A stretch of DNA of 64,000 nucleotides, from positions 186,001 through 250,000 of the forward strand of contig NW_027488379.1 of the NCBI RefSeq assembly GCF_051014445.1. The letters are read 5' to 3'. Source of the stretch: Colletes latitarsis (Eukaryota > Arthropoda > Insecta > Hymenoptera > Colletidae). Below the pieces are notes generated by a model that saw only the letters and a list, made by a program, of their open reading frames with translations, did no database searches and was not told the origin of the DNA. The first letter of the stretch is position 1; the number at the start of each line of letters is the position of its first letter. Positions 51,361-63,744 of the stretch are shown piece after piece. The position numbers and the translations under genes are program-made.

Positions 51361-52422
51361 TTAAGAGGATAACGCAAGTTAAGTCTGGGATTGGTCTGGG
51401 ATTTGACCTCATCTGACTCACACTTTCGCACACTTCACATACTCGTTGAACAGATCCTGGGTTATTTTCTGCTTGGGATCACATAGTAACGTGGTACCAC
51501 ACTGAAACAGTCGATTAAACCTGGTTTCGATCAATATTTTAGAGGATATCGCAAGTTAGGTCTGGGATAGGTCTCGGATTTGACCTCATCAGACTCATAC
51601 TTTCGCAACACTTCACATACTCCTTGAACAGATCCTGGGTTATTTTCTGGTTTCGATCACATAGTAATGTGGTACCACACTGAAACAGTCGATTAAACCA
51701 GGTTTCGATCAATATTTTAGAGGATAACGCATGTTAGGTCTAGGTTAGGCCTGGGATTTGCTCTCATCAGGTTCATTCTTCCGCATATTTCCCATACTTG
51801 ATGGCTAGATCCTGGGTTTTTTCTCGTTTGGATCACGTAGTAATGTGGTACCACACTGAAACAGTCCATTAAACCTGGTTTCGCTCAATATTTTAGAGGA
51901 TAACGCATGTAAGGTCTAGGTTAGGTCTGGGATTTGCTCTCATCAGGCTCATTCTTTCGCACATTTCTCATACTTGATGGCTAGATCCTGGGTTTTTTCT
52001 GGTTGGGATCACGTAGTAATGTGGTACCACACTGAAACTGTCGATTAAACCTGGTTTCGATCAATATTTTAGAGGATAACGCAAGTTAGGTGTGGGATAG
52101 GTCTCGGATTTGACCTCATCAGACTCATACTTTCGCAACACTTCACATACTCCTTGAACAGATCCTGGGTTATTTTCTGGTTTCGATCACATAGTAATGT
52201 GGTACCACACTGAAACAGTCGATTAAACCAGGTTTCGATCAATATTTTAGAGGATAACGCATGTTAGGTCTAGGTTAGGCCTGGGATTTTCACTCATCAG
52301 ACTCATACTTTCGCATTCTTCACATACATGTTGAACGGATCCTGGGTTTTTTCTGGTTTCGATCACGTAGTAATGTGGTACCACACTGAAACTGTCGATT
52401 AAACCTGGTTTCGATCAATATT
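51361..52422 (+). repeat. Monomers between the two D copies
   Basis: Mixed subfamily I monomers with TTTCGCAACACTTCAC (51,603 and 52,133), the one-base-longer GGGTTATTTTCTGG and CTTCCGCATATTTCCC. A local repeat at about 530 bp is visible here. Only satellite is present. Confidence 0.7.
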
Positions 52423-54008
52423 TTAGAGGATAACGCAAGTTAGGTCTGGGATAGGTCTGGGATTTGACCACATCAGACTCATACTTTCGCACACTTCACA
52501 TACTCCTTGAACAGATCCTGGGTTATTTTCTGGTTTGGATCACATAGTAATGTGGTACCACACTGAAACAGTCGATTAAACCTGGTTTCGATCAATATTT
52601 TAGAGGATAACGCAAGTTAGGTCTGGGATAGGTCTAGGATTTGACCTCATCAGACTCATACTTTCGCACACTTCACATACTCCTTGAACAGATCTTGGGT
52701 TATTTTCTGGTTTGGATCACATAGTAATGTGGTACCACACTGAAACAGTCGATTAAACCAGGTTTCGATCAATATTTTAGAGGATAACGCATGTTAAGTC
52801 TAGGTTAGGTCAGGGATTTTCACTCATCAGACTCATACTTTCGCATTCTTCACATACTTGTTGAACGGATCCTGGGTTTTTTCTGGTTTGGATCACGTAG
52901 TAATGTGGGACCACACTGAAACATTCAATGAAACCTGGTCTGGATAAATATTTTAGAGGATAACGCATCTTAGGTCTGGGTAAGGTCTAAGATTTGCCCT
53001 CATCAGGCTCACAGTTTAGCGTTTTTCACATACTTGTTGAACTGATCCTGGGTTTTTTCTGGTTTGGATCACGAAGTAGTGTGGTACCACACTGAAACAG
53101 TCGATTAAACCTGGTTTCGATCAATAATTTAGAGGATAACGCAAGTTAGGTCTGGGATAGGTCTGGGATTTGACCTCATCAGACTCATACTTTCGCACAC
53201 TTCACATACTCCTTGAACAGATCCCGGGTTATTTTCTGGTTTGGATCACATAGTAATGTGGTACCACACTGAAACAGTCGATTAAACCAGGTTTCGATCA
53301 ATATTTTAGAGGATAACGCATGTTAAGTCTAGGTTAGGTCAGGGATTTTCACTCATCAGACTCATACTTTCGCATTCTTCACATACTTGTTGAACGGATC
53401 CTGGGTTTTTTCTGGTTTGGATCACGTAGTAATGTGGGACCACACTGAAACATTCAATGAAACCTGGTCTGGATAAATATTTTAGAGGATAACGCATCTT
53501 AGGTCTGGGTAAGGTCTAAGATTTGCCCTCATCAGGCTCACAGTTTAGCGTTTTTCACATACTTGTTGAACTGATCCTGGGTTTTTTCTGGTTTGGATCA
53601 CGAAGTAGTGTGGTACCACACTAAAACAGTCCATTAAACCTGGTTTCGCTCAATATTTTAGAGGATAACGCATGTTAGGTCTAGGTTAGGTCTGGGATTT
53701 GCTCTCATCAGGCTCATTCTTTCGCATATTTCTCATACTTGATGGCTAGATCCTGGGCTTTTTGTGGATTGCATCACACAGTAATGTGGTACCACACTGA
53801 AACAGTCGATTAAACCTGGTTTCGCTCAATATTTTAGAGGATAACGCATGTAAGGTCTAGGTTAGGCCTGGGATTTGCTCTCATCAGGTTCATTCTTCCG
53901 CATATTTCTCATACTTGATGGCTAGATCCTGGGTTTTTTCTCGTTTGGATCACGTAGTAATGTGGTACCACACTGAAACAGTCGATTAAACCTGATTTCG
54001 ATCAATAT
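52423..54008 (+). repeat. Block D, copy 2, ending at the subfamily boundary
   Basis: It matches copy 1 with only scattered single-base differences, for example ACTTGTTGAAC (53,560) against ACTTGTAGAAC (50,911). It ends within the monomer with CCTGATTTCGATC, after which subfamily II begins. Confidence 0.87.
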
Positions 54009-54315
54009 TTTAGAGGATAACGCCGGTTATGTCTCGGTTAGGTCTGGTATTTGCCCTCATCTGGCTCGTACTTTCGCATTTTTCGCATACTTGTTGGCCA
54101 CATCCTGGCCTCCTTCTGGCTTGCACCACGTAGTAAAGTGGTACCACACTGAAACAGTCAATAGAAGCTGGTTCCGATAAGTATTTTAGAGGATAACGCT
54201 GGTTATGTCTGGGTTAGTTCTGGTATTTGCAATCCTCTGGCTCATACTTTCGCGTTTTTCGCATACTTGTTGGCCAGATCCTGGGCTTTTTCTGGTTTGG
54301 ATCACGTAGTAATGT

Positions 54316-54485
54316 GGTACCACACTGTCAATAAAAGCTGGTTCCGCTTAGTATTTTAGAGGATAACGCTTGTTATGCCTGGGATTGTTCTGGTATTTGC
54401 AATCATCTGGCTCATACTTTCGCGTTTTTCGCATACTTGTTAGCCCGATCCTGGGTTTTTTCTGTTTTGGATCCCGTAGTAATGA
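54316..54485 (+). repeat. 170-bp monomer with a six-base deletion
   Basis: The dyad-to-dyad distance is 170 bp. CACACTGTCAAT replaces CACACTGAAACAGTCAAT, a loss of AAACAG just after the KpnI dyad. Confidence 0.85.
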
Positions 54486-54660
54486 GGTTCCACACCGAAA
54501 CAGTCAATTAAACTGGTTGCGATTAATATTTTAGAGGATAACGCCGGTTATGTCACGGTTAGGTCTGGGATTTGCCCTCATCTGCCTCGTACTTTCGCAC
54601 GTTTCGCATACTTGTTGGCCAGATCCTGGGCTTTTTCTGGTTTGGATCACGTAGTAATGT

Positions 54661-54830
54661 GGTACCACACTGTCAATAAAAGCTGGTTCCGCTTAGTATT
54701 TTAGAGGATAACGCTGGTTATGCCTGGGATAGTTCTGGCATTTGCAATCATCTGGCTCATACTTTCGCGTTTTTCGCATACTTGTTGGCCAGATCCTGGC
54801 CTTTTTCTGGTCTGGATCACGTAGTAATGC
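54661..54830 (+). repeat. Second 170-bp monomer with the same six-base deletion
   Basis: The same CACACTGTCAATAAAAGC variant as the monomer at 54,316, one monomer apart. The shared deletion indicates a two-monomer local duplication. The intervening monomer (54,486-54,660) is 175 bp because of AAACTGG. Confidence 0.85.
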
Positions 54831-55429
54831 AGTACCACACCGAAACAGTCAATTAAACCTGGTTGCGATTAATATTTTAGGGGATGACGCCGGTTACGTC
54901 TCGTTTTGGTCTGGGATTTTCCCTCATCTGGCTCGTACTTTCGCGTTTTTCGCATTCTCGTTGGCCCGATCCTGGGATTTTTCTGGTTTGGATCACGTAG
55001 TAATGTGTTACAACACTGAAACAGTCATTAAAACCATGTTCCGATTCGTATTCTAGAGGATAACGCTGGTTATGTCAGGGTTAGTTCTGGAATTTGCAAT
55101 CATCTGGCTCATACTTTCGCATTTTTCGCATACTTGTTGGCCAGATCCTGGCCTTTTTCTGGTTTGGATCACGTAGTAATGCGGTACCACACCGAAACAG
55201 TCAATTAAACCTGGTTGCGATTAATATTTTAGGGGATAACGCCGGTTACGTCTCGTTTTGGTCTGGGATTTGCCCTCAACTGGCCCGTGCTTTCGCATTT
55301 TGCGCATACTTGTTGGCCAGATCCTGGCCTTTTTCTGGTCTGGATCACTTAGTAATGCAGTACCACACCGAAACAGTCAATTAAACGTGGTTGCGATTAA
55401 TATTTTAGAGGATATCGCTGGTTATGTCT

Positions 55430-55816
55430 GGGTTAGTTCAGGTATTTGCAATCATCTGGCTCATACTTTCGCATTTTTCGCATACTTGTTGGCCAGATCC
55501 TGGCCTCTTTCTGGTTTGGATCATCGTAGCAATGCGGTACCACACCGAAACAGTCAATTACACCTGGTTGCGATTAATATTTTAGGGGATAACGCCGGTT
55601 ACGTCTCGGTTAGGTCTGGGAGTTTCCCTCATCAGGCTCGTACTTTCGCATTTTTCGCATTCTTGTTGGCCCGATCCTGGGCTTTTTCTGGTTTGGATCA
55701 GGTTGTAACGTGGTACCACACTGAAACAGTCATTAAAAGCATGTTCCGATGCGTATTTTAGAGGATAACGCTGGTTATGTCAGGGTTAGTTCTGGTATTT
55801 GCAATCATATGGCTCA
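55430..55816 (+). repeat. Subfamily II block, copy 1 of a 21-monomer-spaced pair
   Basis: TTTGGATCATCGTAGCAATG (one base longer than usual), CAATTACACCTGG, AGCATGTTCCGATGCG and ATATGGCTCATATATTCGC occur in order here and again 3,696 bp later (exactly 21 monomers) at 59,126-59,512. Confidence 0.83.
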
Positions 55817-56949
55817 TATATTCGCGTTTTTCGCATACTTGATGGCCAGATCCTGGGCTTTTTCTGGTTCGGATCACGTAGTAATGTGGTACCACACCGA
55901 AACAGTCAATTAAACTGGTTGCGATTAATATTTCAGAGGATAACGCCGGTTATGTCTCGGGTAGGTCTGGGATTTGTCCTCATCTGGCTCGTACTTTCGC
56001 GTTTTTCGCATACTTGTTGACCAGATCCTGGGTTTTTTCTGTTGTGGATCACGTAGTAATGTGGTACCACACCGAAACAGACAATTAAACCTGGTTGCGA
56101 ATAATATTTTAGTGGATAACGCTGGGTATGTCTGGGATAGTTCTGGTATTTGCAACCATCTGGCTCATACTTTCTCGTTTTTCTCATAGTTGTTGGCCAG
56201 ATTCTGGGTTTTTTCTGGTTTGGATCCCGTAGTAATGTGGTTCCACACCGAAACAGTCTACTAAACCTGGTTGCGAATAATATTTTAGAGGATAACGCCG
56301 GTTACGTCTCGTTTTGGTCTGGGAGTTTCCCTCATCAGGCTCGTACTTTCGCATTTTTCGCATTCTTGTTGGCCCGATCCTGGGCTTTTTCTGGTTTGGA
56401 TCAGGTTGTAATGTGGTACCACACTGAAACAGTCATTAAAAGCATGTTCCGATGCGTATTTTAGAGGATAACGCTGGTTATGTCAGGGTTAGTTCTGGTA
56501 TTTGCAATCATATGGCTCATATATTCGCGTTTTTCGCATACTTGTTGGCCAGATCCTGGGCTTTTTCTGGTTTGGATCACGTAGTAATGTGGTACCACAC
56601 TGAAACAGTCATTAGAAGCTGGTTGCGATTAATATTTTAGAGGATAACGCCGGTTATGTCTCGGTTAGGTCTGGTATTTGCCCTCATCTGGCTCGTACTT
56701 TCGCATTTTTCGCATACTTGTTGGCCACATCCTGGCCTTCTTCTGGCTTGGACCACGTAGTAAAGTGGTACCACACTGAAACAGTCAACAGAAGCTGGTT
56801 CCGATAAGTATTTTAGAGGATAACGCTGGTTATGTCTGGGTTAGTTCTGGTATTTGCAATCCTCTGGCTCATACTTTCGCGTTTTTCGCATGCTTGTTGA
56901 CCAGATCCTGGGTTTTTTCTGTTGCGGATCACGTAGTAATGCGGTACCA

Positions 56950-57449
56950 CACCGAAACAGTCAATTAAACCTGGTTGCGAATAATATTTTAGAGGATAAC
57001 GCCGGTTATGTCTCGGTTAGGTCTGAGATTTGCCCTCATCTGGATCGTACTTTCGCATTTTTCGCATACTAGTTGGCCAGACCCTGGGTTTTTTCTGGGT
57101 TGGATCCCGCAGTAATGTGGTTCCACAACGAAACAGTCAATTTAACCTGGTTGCGATTAATATTTTAGAGGATAACGCCGGTTATGTCTCGGTTAGGTCT
57201 GGTATTTGCCCACATCTGGCTCGTACTTTCGCATTTTTCGCATACTTGTTGGCCACATCCTGGCCTTCTTCTGGCTTGGACCACGTAGTAAAGTGGTACC
57301 ACACTGAAACAGTCAACAGAAGCTGGTTCCGATAAGTATTTTAGAGGATAACGCTGGTTATGTCTGGGTTAATTCTGGTATTTGCAATCCTCTGGCTCAT
57401 ACTTTCGCGTTTTTCGCATGCTTGTTGACCAGATCCTGGGTTTTTTCTG
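56950..57449 (+). repeat. Subfamily II block, copy 1 of a six-monomer-spaced pair
   Basis: It matches 58,006-58,505 at 1,056 bp (six monomers). Shared tags are CTGAGATTTGCCC, CATCTGGATCG, CAGACCCTGGG, TGGGTTGGATCCCGCAG and CACAACGAAACAG. Part of it (about 57,199-57,335) also matches 56,671-56,807 at 528 bp. Confidence 0.83.
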
Positions 57450-58005
57450 TTGTGGATCACGTAGTAATGCGGTACCACACCGAAACAGTCAATTAAACCT
57501 GGTTGCGATTAATATTTTAGAGGATAACGCCGGTTATGTCTCGGGTAGGTCTGGGATTTGTCCTTATCTGGCTCGTACTTTCGCGTTTTTCGCGTTCTTG
57601 TTGGCCCGATCCTGGGCTTTTTCTGGTTTGGATCACGTTGTAATGTGGTACCACACTGAAACAGTCATTAAAAGCATGTTCCGATGCGTACTTTAGAGGA
57701 TAACGCTGGTTATGTCAGGGTTAGTTCTGGTATTTGCAATCATATGGCTCATATATTCGCGTTTTTCGCATACTTGTTGGCCAGATCCTGGGCTTTTTCT
57801 GGTTTGGATCACGTAGTAATGTGGTACCACACTGAAACAGTCAATAGAAGCTGGTTGCGATTAATATTTTAGAGGATAACGCCGGTTATGTCTCGGGTAG
57901 GTCTGGGATTTGTCCTCATCTGGCTCGTACTTTCGCGTTTTTCGCATACTTGTTGGCCAGATCCTTGCCTTTTTCTGGCTTGGACCACGTAGTAATGTGG
58001 TACCA

Positions 58006-58505
58006 CACCGAAACAGTCAATTAAACCTGGTTGCGAATAATATTTTAGAGGATAACGCCGGTTATGGCTCGGTTAGGTCTGAGATTTGCCCTCATCTGGA
58101 TCGTACTTTCGCATTTTTCGCATACTTGTTGGCCAGACCCTGGGTTTTTTCTGGGTTGGATCCCGCAGTAATGTGGTTCCACAACGAAACAGTCAATTTA
58201 ACCTGGTTGCGATTAATATTTTAGAGGATAACGCCGGTTATGTCTCGGTTAGGTCTGGTATTTGCCCTCATCTGGCTCGTACTTTCGCATTTTTCGCATA
58301 CTTGTTGGCCACATCCTGGCCTTCTTCTGGCTTGGACCACGTAGTAAAGTGGTGCCACACTGAAACAGTCAATAGAAGCTGGTTCCGATAAGTATTTTAG
58401 AGGATAACGCTGGTTATGTCTGGGTTAGTTCTGGTATTTGCAATCCTCTGGCTCATACTTTCGCGTTTTTCGCATGCTTGTTGACCAGATCCTGGGTTTT
58501 TTCTG
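58006..58505 (+). repeat. Subfamily II block, copy 2 of the six-monomer-spaced pair
   Basis: It is the second copy at 1,056 bp, with single-base differences such as TTATGGCTCGG (58,062) for TTATGTCTCGG and AAGTGGTGCC (58,349) for AAGTGGTACC. Confidence 0.83.
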
Positions 58506-59125
58506 TTTTGGATCCCGTAGTAATGTGGTACCACACTGAAACAGTCAATAGAAGCTGGTTCCGATAAGTATTTTAGAGGACAACGCTGGTTATGTCTGGG
58601 TTAGTTCTGGTATTTGCAATCCTCTGGCTCATACTTTCGCGTTTTTCGCATACTTGTTGACCAGATCCTGGGTTTTTTCTGTTGTAGATCCCGTAGTAAT
58701 GAGGTTCCACACCGAAACAGTCAATTAAACCTGGTTGCGATTAATATTTTAGAGGATAACGCCGGTTATGTCTCGGGTAGGTCTGGGATTTGTCCTTATC
58801 TGGCTCGTACTTTCGCGTTTTTCGCGTTCTTGTTGGCCCGATCCTGGGATTTTTCTGGTTTGGATCACGTAGTAATGTGGTACCACACTGAAACAGTCAA
58901 TTAACCCTGGTCCAGATTAGTATTTTAGAGGATAGCGCTGGTTATGTCTGGGTGAGTTCTGGTATTTGCAATCATCTGGCTCGTACTTTCGCGTTTTTCG
59001 CATACTTATTGGCCAGATCCTGGCCTTTTTTTGGCTTGGATCACGTAGTAATGTGGTACCACACTGAAACAGTCAATAGAAGTTGGTTCCGCTTAGTATT
59101 TTAGAGGATAACGCTGGTTATGTCT

Positions 59126-59512
59126 GGGATAGTTCAGGTATTTGCAATCATCTGGCTCATACTTTCGCATTTTTCGCATACTTGTTGGCCAGATCCTGGC
59201 CTCTTTCTGGTTTGGATCATCGTAGCAATGCGGTACCACACCGAAACAGTCAATTACACCTGGTTGCGATTAATATTTTAGGGGATAACTCCGGTTACGT
59301 CTCGGTTAGCTCTGGGAGTTTCCCTCATCAGGCTCGTACTTTCGCATTTATCGCATCCTTGTTGGCCCGATCCTGGGCTTTTTCTGGTTTGGATCAGGTT
59401 GTAATGTGGTACCACACTGAAACAGTCATTAAAAGCATGTTCCGATGCGTATTTTAGAGGATAACGCTGGTTATGTCAGGGTTAGTTCTGGTATTTGCAA
59501 TCATATGGCTCA
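59126..59512 (+). repeat. Subfamily II block, copy 2 of the 21-monomer-spaced pair
   Basis: It matches 55,430-55,816, with small differences such as AACTCCGG and TTATCGCATCC. It ends at ATATATTCG, where the hybrid HOR starts. Confidence 0.83.
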
Positions 59513-59520
59513 TATATTCG

Positions 59521-61632
59521 CATATTTCTCATACTTCATGGCTAAATCCTGGGCTCTTTCTGGATTGTAACACGTAGTAATGTGGTACCACGCTGAAAGC
59601 GTCAATTAAACCTGGTTTCGATCAATATTTTAGAGGATAACGCAAGTTAGGTCTGGGATAGGTCTAGGATTTGCCCTCATCAGGCTCTTACTTTCGCATA
59701 TTTCTCATACTTCATGGCTAGATCCTGGGCTTTTTCCGGATTGCATCACGTAGTAATGAGGTACCACAATGAAACATTCAATTAAACCTGGTCTTGATAA
59801 AAATTTTACAGAATAACGCATGTTAGGTCTGGGTTAGGTCTAGGATTTGCCCTCATCAGGCTCATACTTTCGCATATTTCTCATACTTCATGGCTAGATC
59901 CTGGGCTATTTCTGGATTGAATCACGTAGTAATGTGGTGCCACACTGAAACAGTCAATTAAACCTGGTTTCGATCAATATTTTAGAGAATAATTCATGTT
60001 AGGTCTAGGTTAGGTCTGGGATTTGCTCTCATCAGGCTCATTCTTTCGCATATTTTTCATACATGTAGAACAGATCCTGGGTTACTTCTGGTTTGGATCA
60101 CGTAGTAATGTGGGACCACACTGAAACAGTCCATTAAACCTGGTTTCGCTCAATATTTTAGAGGATAACGCATGTAAGGTCTAGGATAGGTCTGGGATTT
60201 GCTCTCATCAGGCACATTCTTTCGCATATTTCTCGTACTTGATGGCTAGATCCTGGGTTTTTTCTGGTTTGGATCACGTAGTAATGTGGTACCACACTGA
60301 AACAGTCGATTAAACCAGGTTTCGATCAATATTTTTGAGGATAACGCATGTAAGGTCTAGGATAGGTCTGGGATTTGCTCTCATCAGGCTCACAGTTTAG
60401 CGTTTTTCACATACTTGTTGAACAGATCCTGGCCTTTCTCTGGTTTGGATCACGTAGTAATGTGGTACCACACTGAAACAGTCAATTAACCCTGGTTCAG
60501 ATTAGTATTTTAGAGGATAGCGCTGGTTATGTCTGGGTGAGTTCTGGTATTTGCAATCATCTGGCTCGTACTTTCGCGTTTTTCGCATACTTGTTGGCCA
60601 GATCCTGGCCTCTTTCTGGTTTGGATCACGTAGTAATGCGGTACCACACTGAAACAGTCAATTAAATCTGGTTGCGATTAATATTTTAGAGGATAAAGCC
60701 GGTAATGTCTCGGTTAGGTATGGTATTTGCCCTCACCTGGCTCGTACTTTCGCATTTTTCGCATACTTGTTGGCCAGATCCTGGCCTTTTTCTGGCTTGG
60801 ACCACGTAGTAATGTGGTACCACACCGAAACAGTCAATTAAACCTGGTTGCGAATAATATTTTAGTGGATAACGCTGGGTATGTCTGGGATAGTTCTGGT
60901 ATTTGCAACCATCTGGCTCATACTTTCTCGTTTTTCTCATAGTTGTTGGCCAGATTCTGGGTTTTTTCTGGTTTGGATCCCGTAGTAATGTGGTTCCACA
61001 CCGAAACAGTCTATTAAACCTGGTTGCGATTAATATTTTACAGGATAGCGCCGGTTATGTTTCGGTTAGGTCTGGTATTTGCCCTCAACTGGCTCGTACT
61101 TTCGCAGTTTTCGCATACTTGTTGGCCACATCCTGGCCTTCTTCTGGCTTGGACCACGTAGTGAAGTGGTACCACACTGAAACTGTCAATTAAACCTGGA
61201 TCCGATTAATACTTTAGAGGATAACGCCGGTTATGTCTCGGTTAGGTCTGGGATTTGTCCTCATCTGGCACGTACTTTCGCACGTTTCGAATAGTTTTTG
61301 GCCAGATCCTCGCCTTTTTCTGGCTTGGACCACGTAGAAATGTGGTACCACACCGAAACAGTCAATTAAACCTGGGTCCGATTAATATTTTAGAGGATAA
61401 CGCCGATTTTGTCTGGTTTAGGTCTGCTATTTGCCCTCATCTCGCTCGTACTTTCGCATATTTCGCTTACTTGTTGGCCTGATCCCAGCCTTTTTATGGT
61501 TTGGATCACGTAGTAATGCGGTACCACACCGAAACATTCAATTAAACCTGATCTTGATAAATATTTTAGAGGATAACGCCTGTTAGGTCTGGGTTAGGTC
61601 TAGGATTTGCCCTCATCAGGCTCATACTTTCG
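59521..61632 (+). repeat. Hybrid 12-monomer HOR 'J', first copy
   Basis: This 2,112-bp unit begins with subfamily I monomers (CATATTTCTCATACTTCATGG; to about 60,432), passes to subfamily II (CTGGCC, GATAGCGCTGG, TTGCGATTAA; about 60,432 to 61,535), and returns to subfamily I at CATTCAATTAAACCTGATC. It recurs at exactly +2,112. Differences seen by eye between this and the next copy are C/G at 59,556, C/T at 59,737 and A/G at 61,013. Four repeat-derived frames in it (84, 71, 96 and 75 codons) translate identically in the next copy. Confidence 0.93.
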
Positions 61633-63744
61633 CATATTTCTCATACTTCATGGCTAAATCCTGGGCTGTTTCTGGATTGTAACACGTAGTAATGTGGTAC
61701 CACGCTGAAAGCGTCAATTAAACCTGGTTTCGATCAATATTTTAGAGGATAACGCAAGTTAGGTCTGGGATAGGTCTAGGATTTGCCCTCATCAGGCTCT
61801 TACTTTCGCATATTTCTCATACTTCATGGCTAGATCCTGGGCTTTTTCTGGATTGCATCACGTAGTAATGAGGTACCACAATGAAACATTCAATTAAACC
61901 TGGTCTTGATAAAAATTTTACAGAATAACGCATGTTAGGTCTGGGTTAGGTCTAGGATTTGCCCTCATCAGGCTCATACTTTCGCATATTTCTCATACTT
62001 CATGGCTAGATCCTGGGCTATTTCTGGATTGAATCACGTAGTAATGTGGTGCCACACTGAAACAGTCAATTAAACCTGGTTTCGATCAATATTTTAGAGA
62101 ATAATTCATGTTAGGTCTAGGTTAGGTCTGGGATTTGCTCTCATCAGGCTCATTCTTTCGCATATTTTTCATACATGTAGAACAGATCCTGGGTTACTTC
62201 TGGTTTGGATCACGTAGTAATGTGGGACCACACTGAAACAGTCCATTAAACCTGGTTTCGCTCAATATTTTAGAGGATAACGCATGTAAGGTCTAGGATA
62301 GGTCTGGGATTTGCTCTCATCAGGCACATTCTTTCGCATATTTCTCGTACTTGATGGCTAGATCCTGGGTTTTTTCTGGTTTGGATCACGTAGTAATGTG
62401 GTACCACACTGAAACAGTCGATTAAACCAGGTTTCGATCAATATTTTTGAGGATAACGCATGTAAGGTCTAGGATAGGTCTGGGATTTGCTCTCATCAGG
62501 CTCACAGTTTAGCGTTTTTCACATACTTGTTGAACAGATCCTGGCCTTTCTCTGGTTTGGATCACGTAGTAATGTGGTACCACACTGAAACAGTCAATTA
62601 ACCCTGGTTCAGATTAGTATTTTAGAGGATAGCGCTGGTTATGTCTGGGTGAGTTCTGGTATTTGCAATCATCTGGCTCGTACTTTCGCGTTTTTCGCAT
62701 ACTTGTTGGCCAGATCCTGGCCTCTTTCTGGTTTGGATCACGTAGTAATGCGGTACCACACTGAAACAGTCAATTAAATCTGGTTGCGATTAATATTTTA
62801 GAGGATAAAGCCGGTAATGTCTCGGTTAGGTATGGTATTTGCCCTCACCTGGCTCGTACTTTCGCATTTTTCGCATACTTGTTGGCCAGATCCTGGCCTT
62901 TTTCTGGCTTGGACCACGTAGTAATGTGGTACCACACCGAAACAGTCAATTAAACCTGGTTGCGAATAATATTTTAGTGGATAACGCTGGGTATGTCTGG
63001 GATAGTTCTGGTATTTGCAACCATCTGGCTCATACTTTCTCGTTTTTCTCATAGTTGTTGGCCAGATTCTGGGTTTTTTCTGGTTTGGATCCCGTAGTAA
63101 TGTGGTTCCACACCGAAACAGTCTGTTAAACCTGGTTGCGATTAATATTTTACAGGATAGCGCCGGTTATGTTTCGGTTAGGTCTGGTATTTGCCCTCAA
63201 CTGGCTCGTACTTTCGCAGTTTTCGCATACTTGTTGGCCACATCCTGGCCTTCTTCTGGCTTGGACCACGTAGTGAAGTGGTACCACACTGAAACTGTCA
63301 ATTAAACCTGGATCCGATTAATACTTTAGAGGATAACGCCGGTTATGTCTCGGTTAGGTCTGGGATTTGTCCTCATCTGGCACGTACTTTCGCACGTTTC
63401 GAATAGTTTTTGGCCAGATCCTCGCCTTTTTCTGGCTTGGACCACGTAGAAATGTGGTACCACACCGAAACAGTCAATTAAACCTGGGTCCGATTAATAT
63501 TTTAGAGGATAACGCCGATTTTGTCTGGTTTAGGTCTGCTATTTGCCCTCATCTCGCTCGTACTTTCGCATATTTCGCTTACTTGTTGGCCTGATCCCAG
63601 CCTTTTTATGGTTTGGATCACGTAGTAATGCGGTACCACACCGAAACATTCAATTAAACCTGATCTTGATAAATATTTTAGAGGATAACGCCTGTTAGGT
63701 CTGGGTTAGGTCTAGGATTTGCCCTCATCAGGCTCATACTTTCG
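61633..63744 (+). repeat. Hybrid 12-monomer HOR 'J', second copy
   Basis: It is a full unit, almost identical to the first, including rare tags such as TACATGTAGAAC, GTCAATTAACCCTGG, GTTTCGAATAGTTTTTGG and CTGATCCCAGCC. The very low divergence indicates recent duplication or ongoing homogenisation. Confidence 0.93.

Larger units (their letters stand above)
54009..59520 (+). repeat. Subfamily II satellite region
   Basis: Monomers are still about 176 bp and in the same orientation, but differ at many positions: AACGCCGGTTATGTCTCGG, CTCATCTGGCTCG, TTTTTCGCATACTTG, TTGGCCAGATCCTGGCC, AATGCGGTACC, CACACCGAAACAG and GGTTGCGATTAATATT. Single-base variation between neighbours is clearly greater than in 22-54 kb, so this part is less homogenised. 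It holds the longest open frames (up to 167 codons at 55,258-55,761). They are repeat translations that lack a start context or family resemblance and overlap each other on both strands. Confidence 0.9.

Noticed and set aside
54742..63594. Many open frames of 60-167 codons with recurring peptides such as NVVPHRNSQLNLV, apparently conserved between copies
   Set aside because: They are translations of the satellite. The monomer is 176 bp (3 x 58 + 2), so the frame shifts in each unit; copies on both strands overlap, and identity between copies follows from recent block duplication. No codon signature, promoter or known domain is visible.
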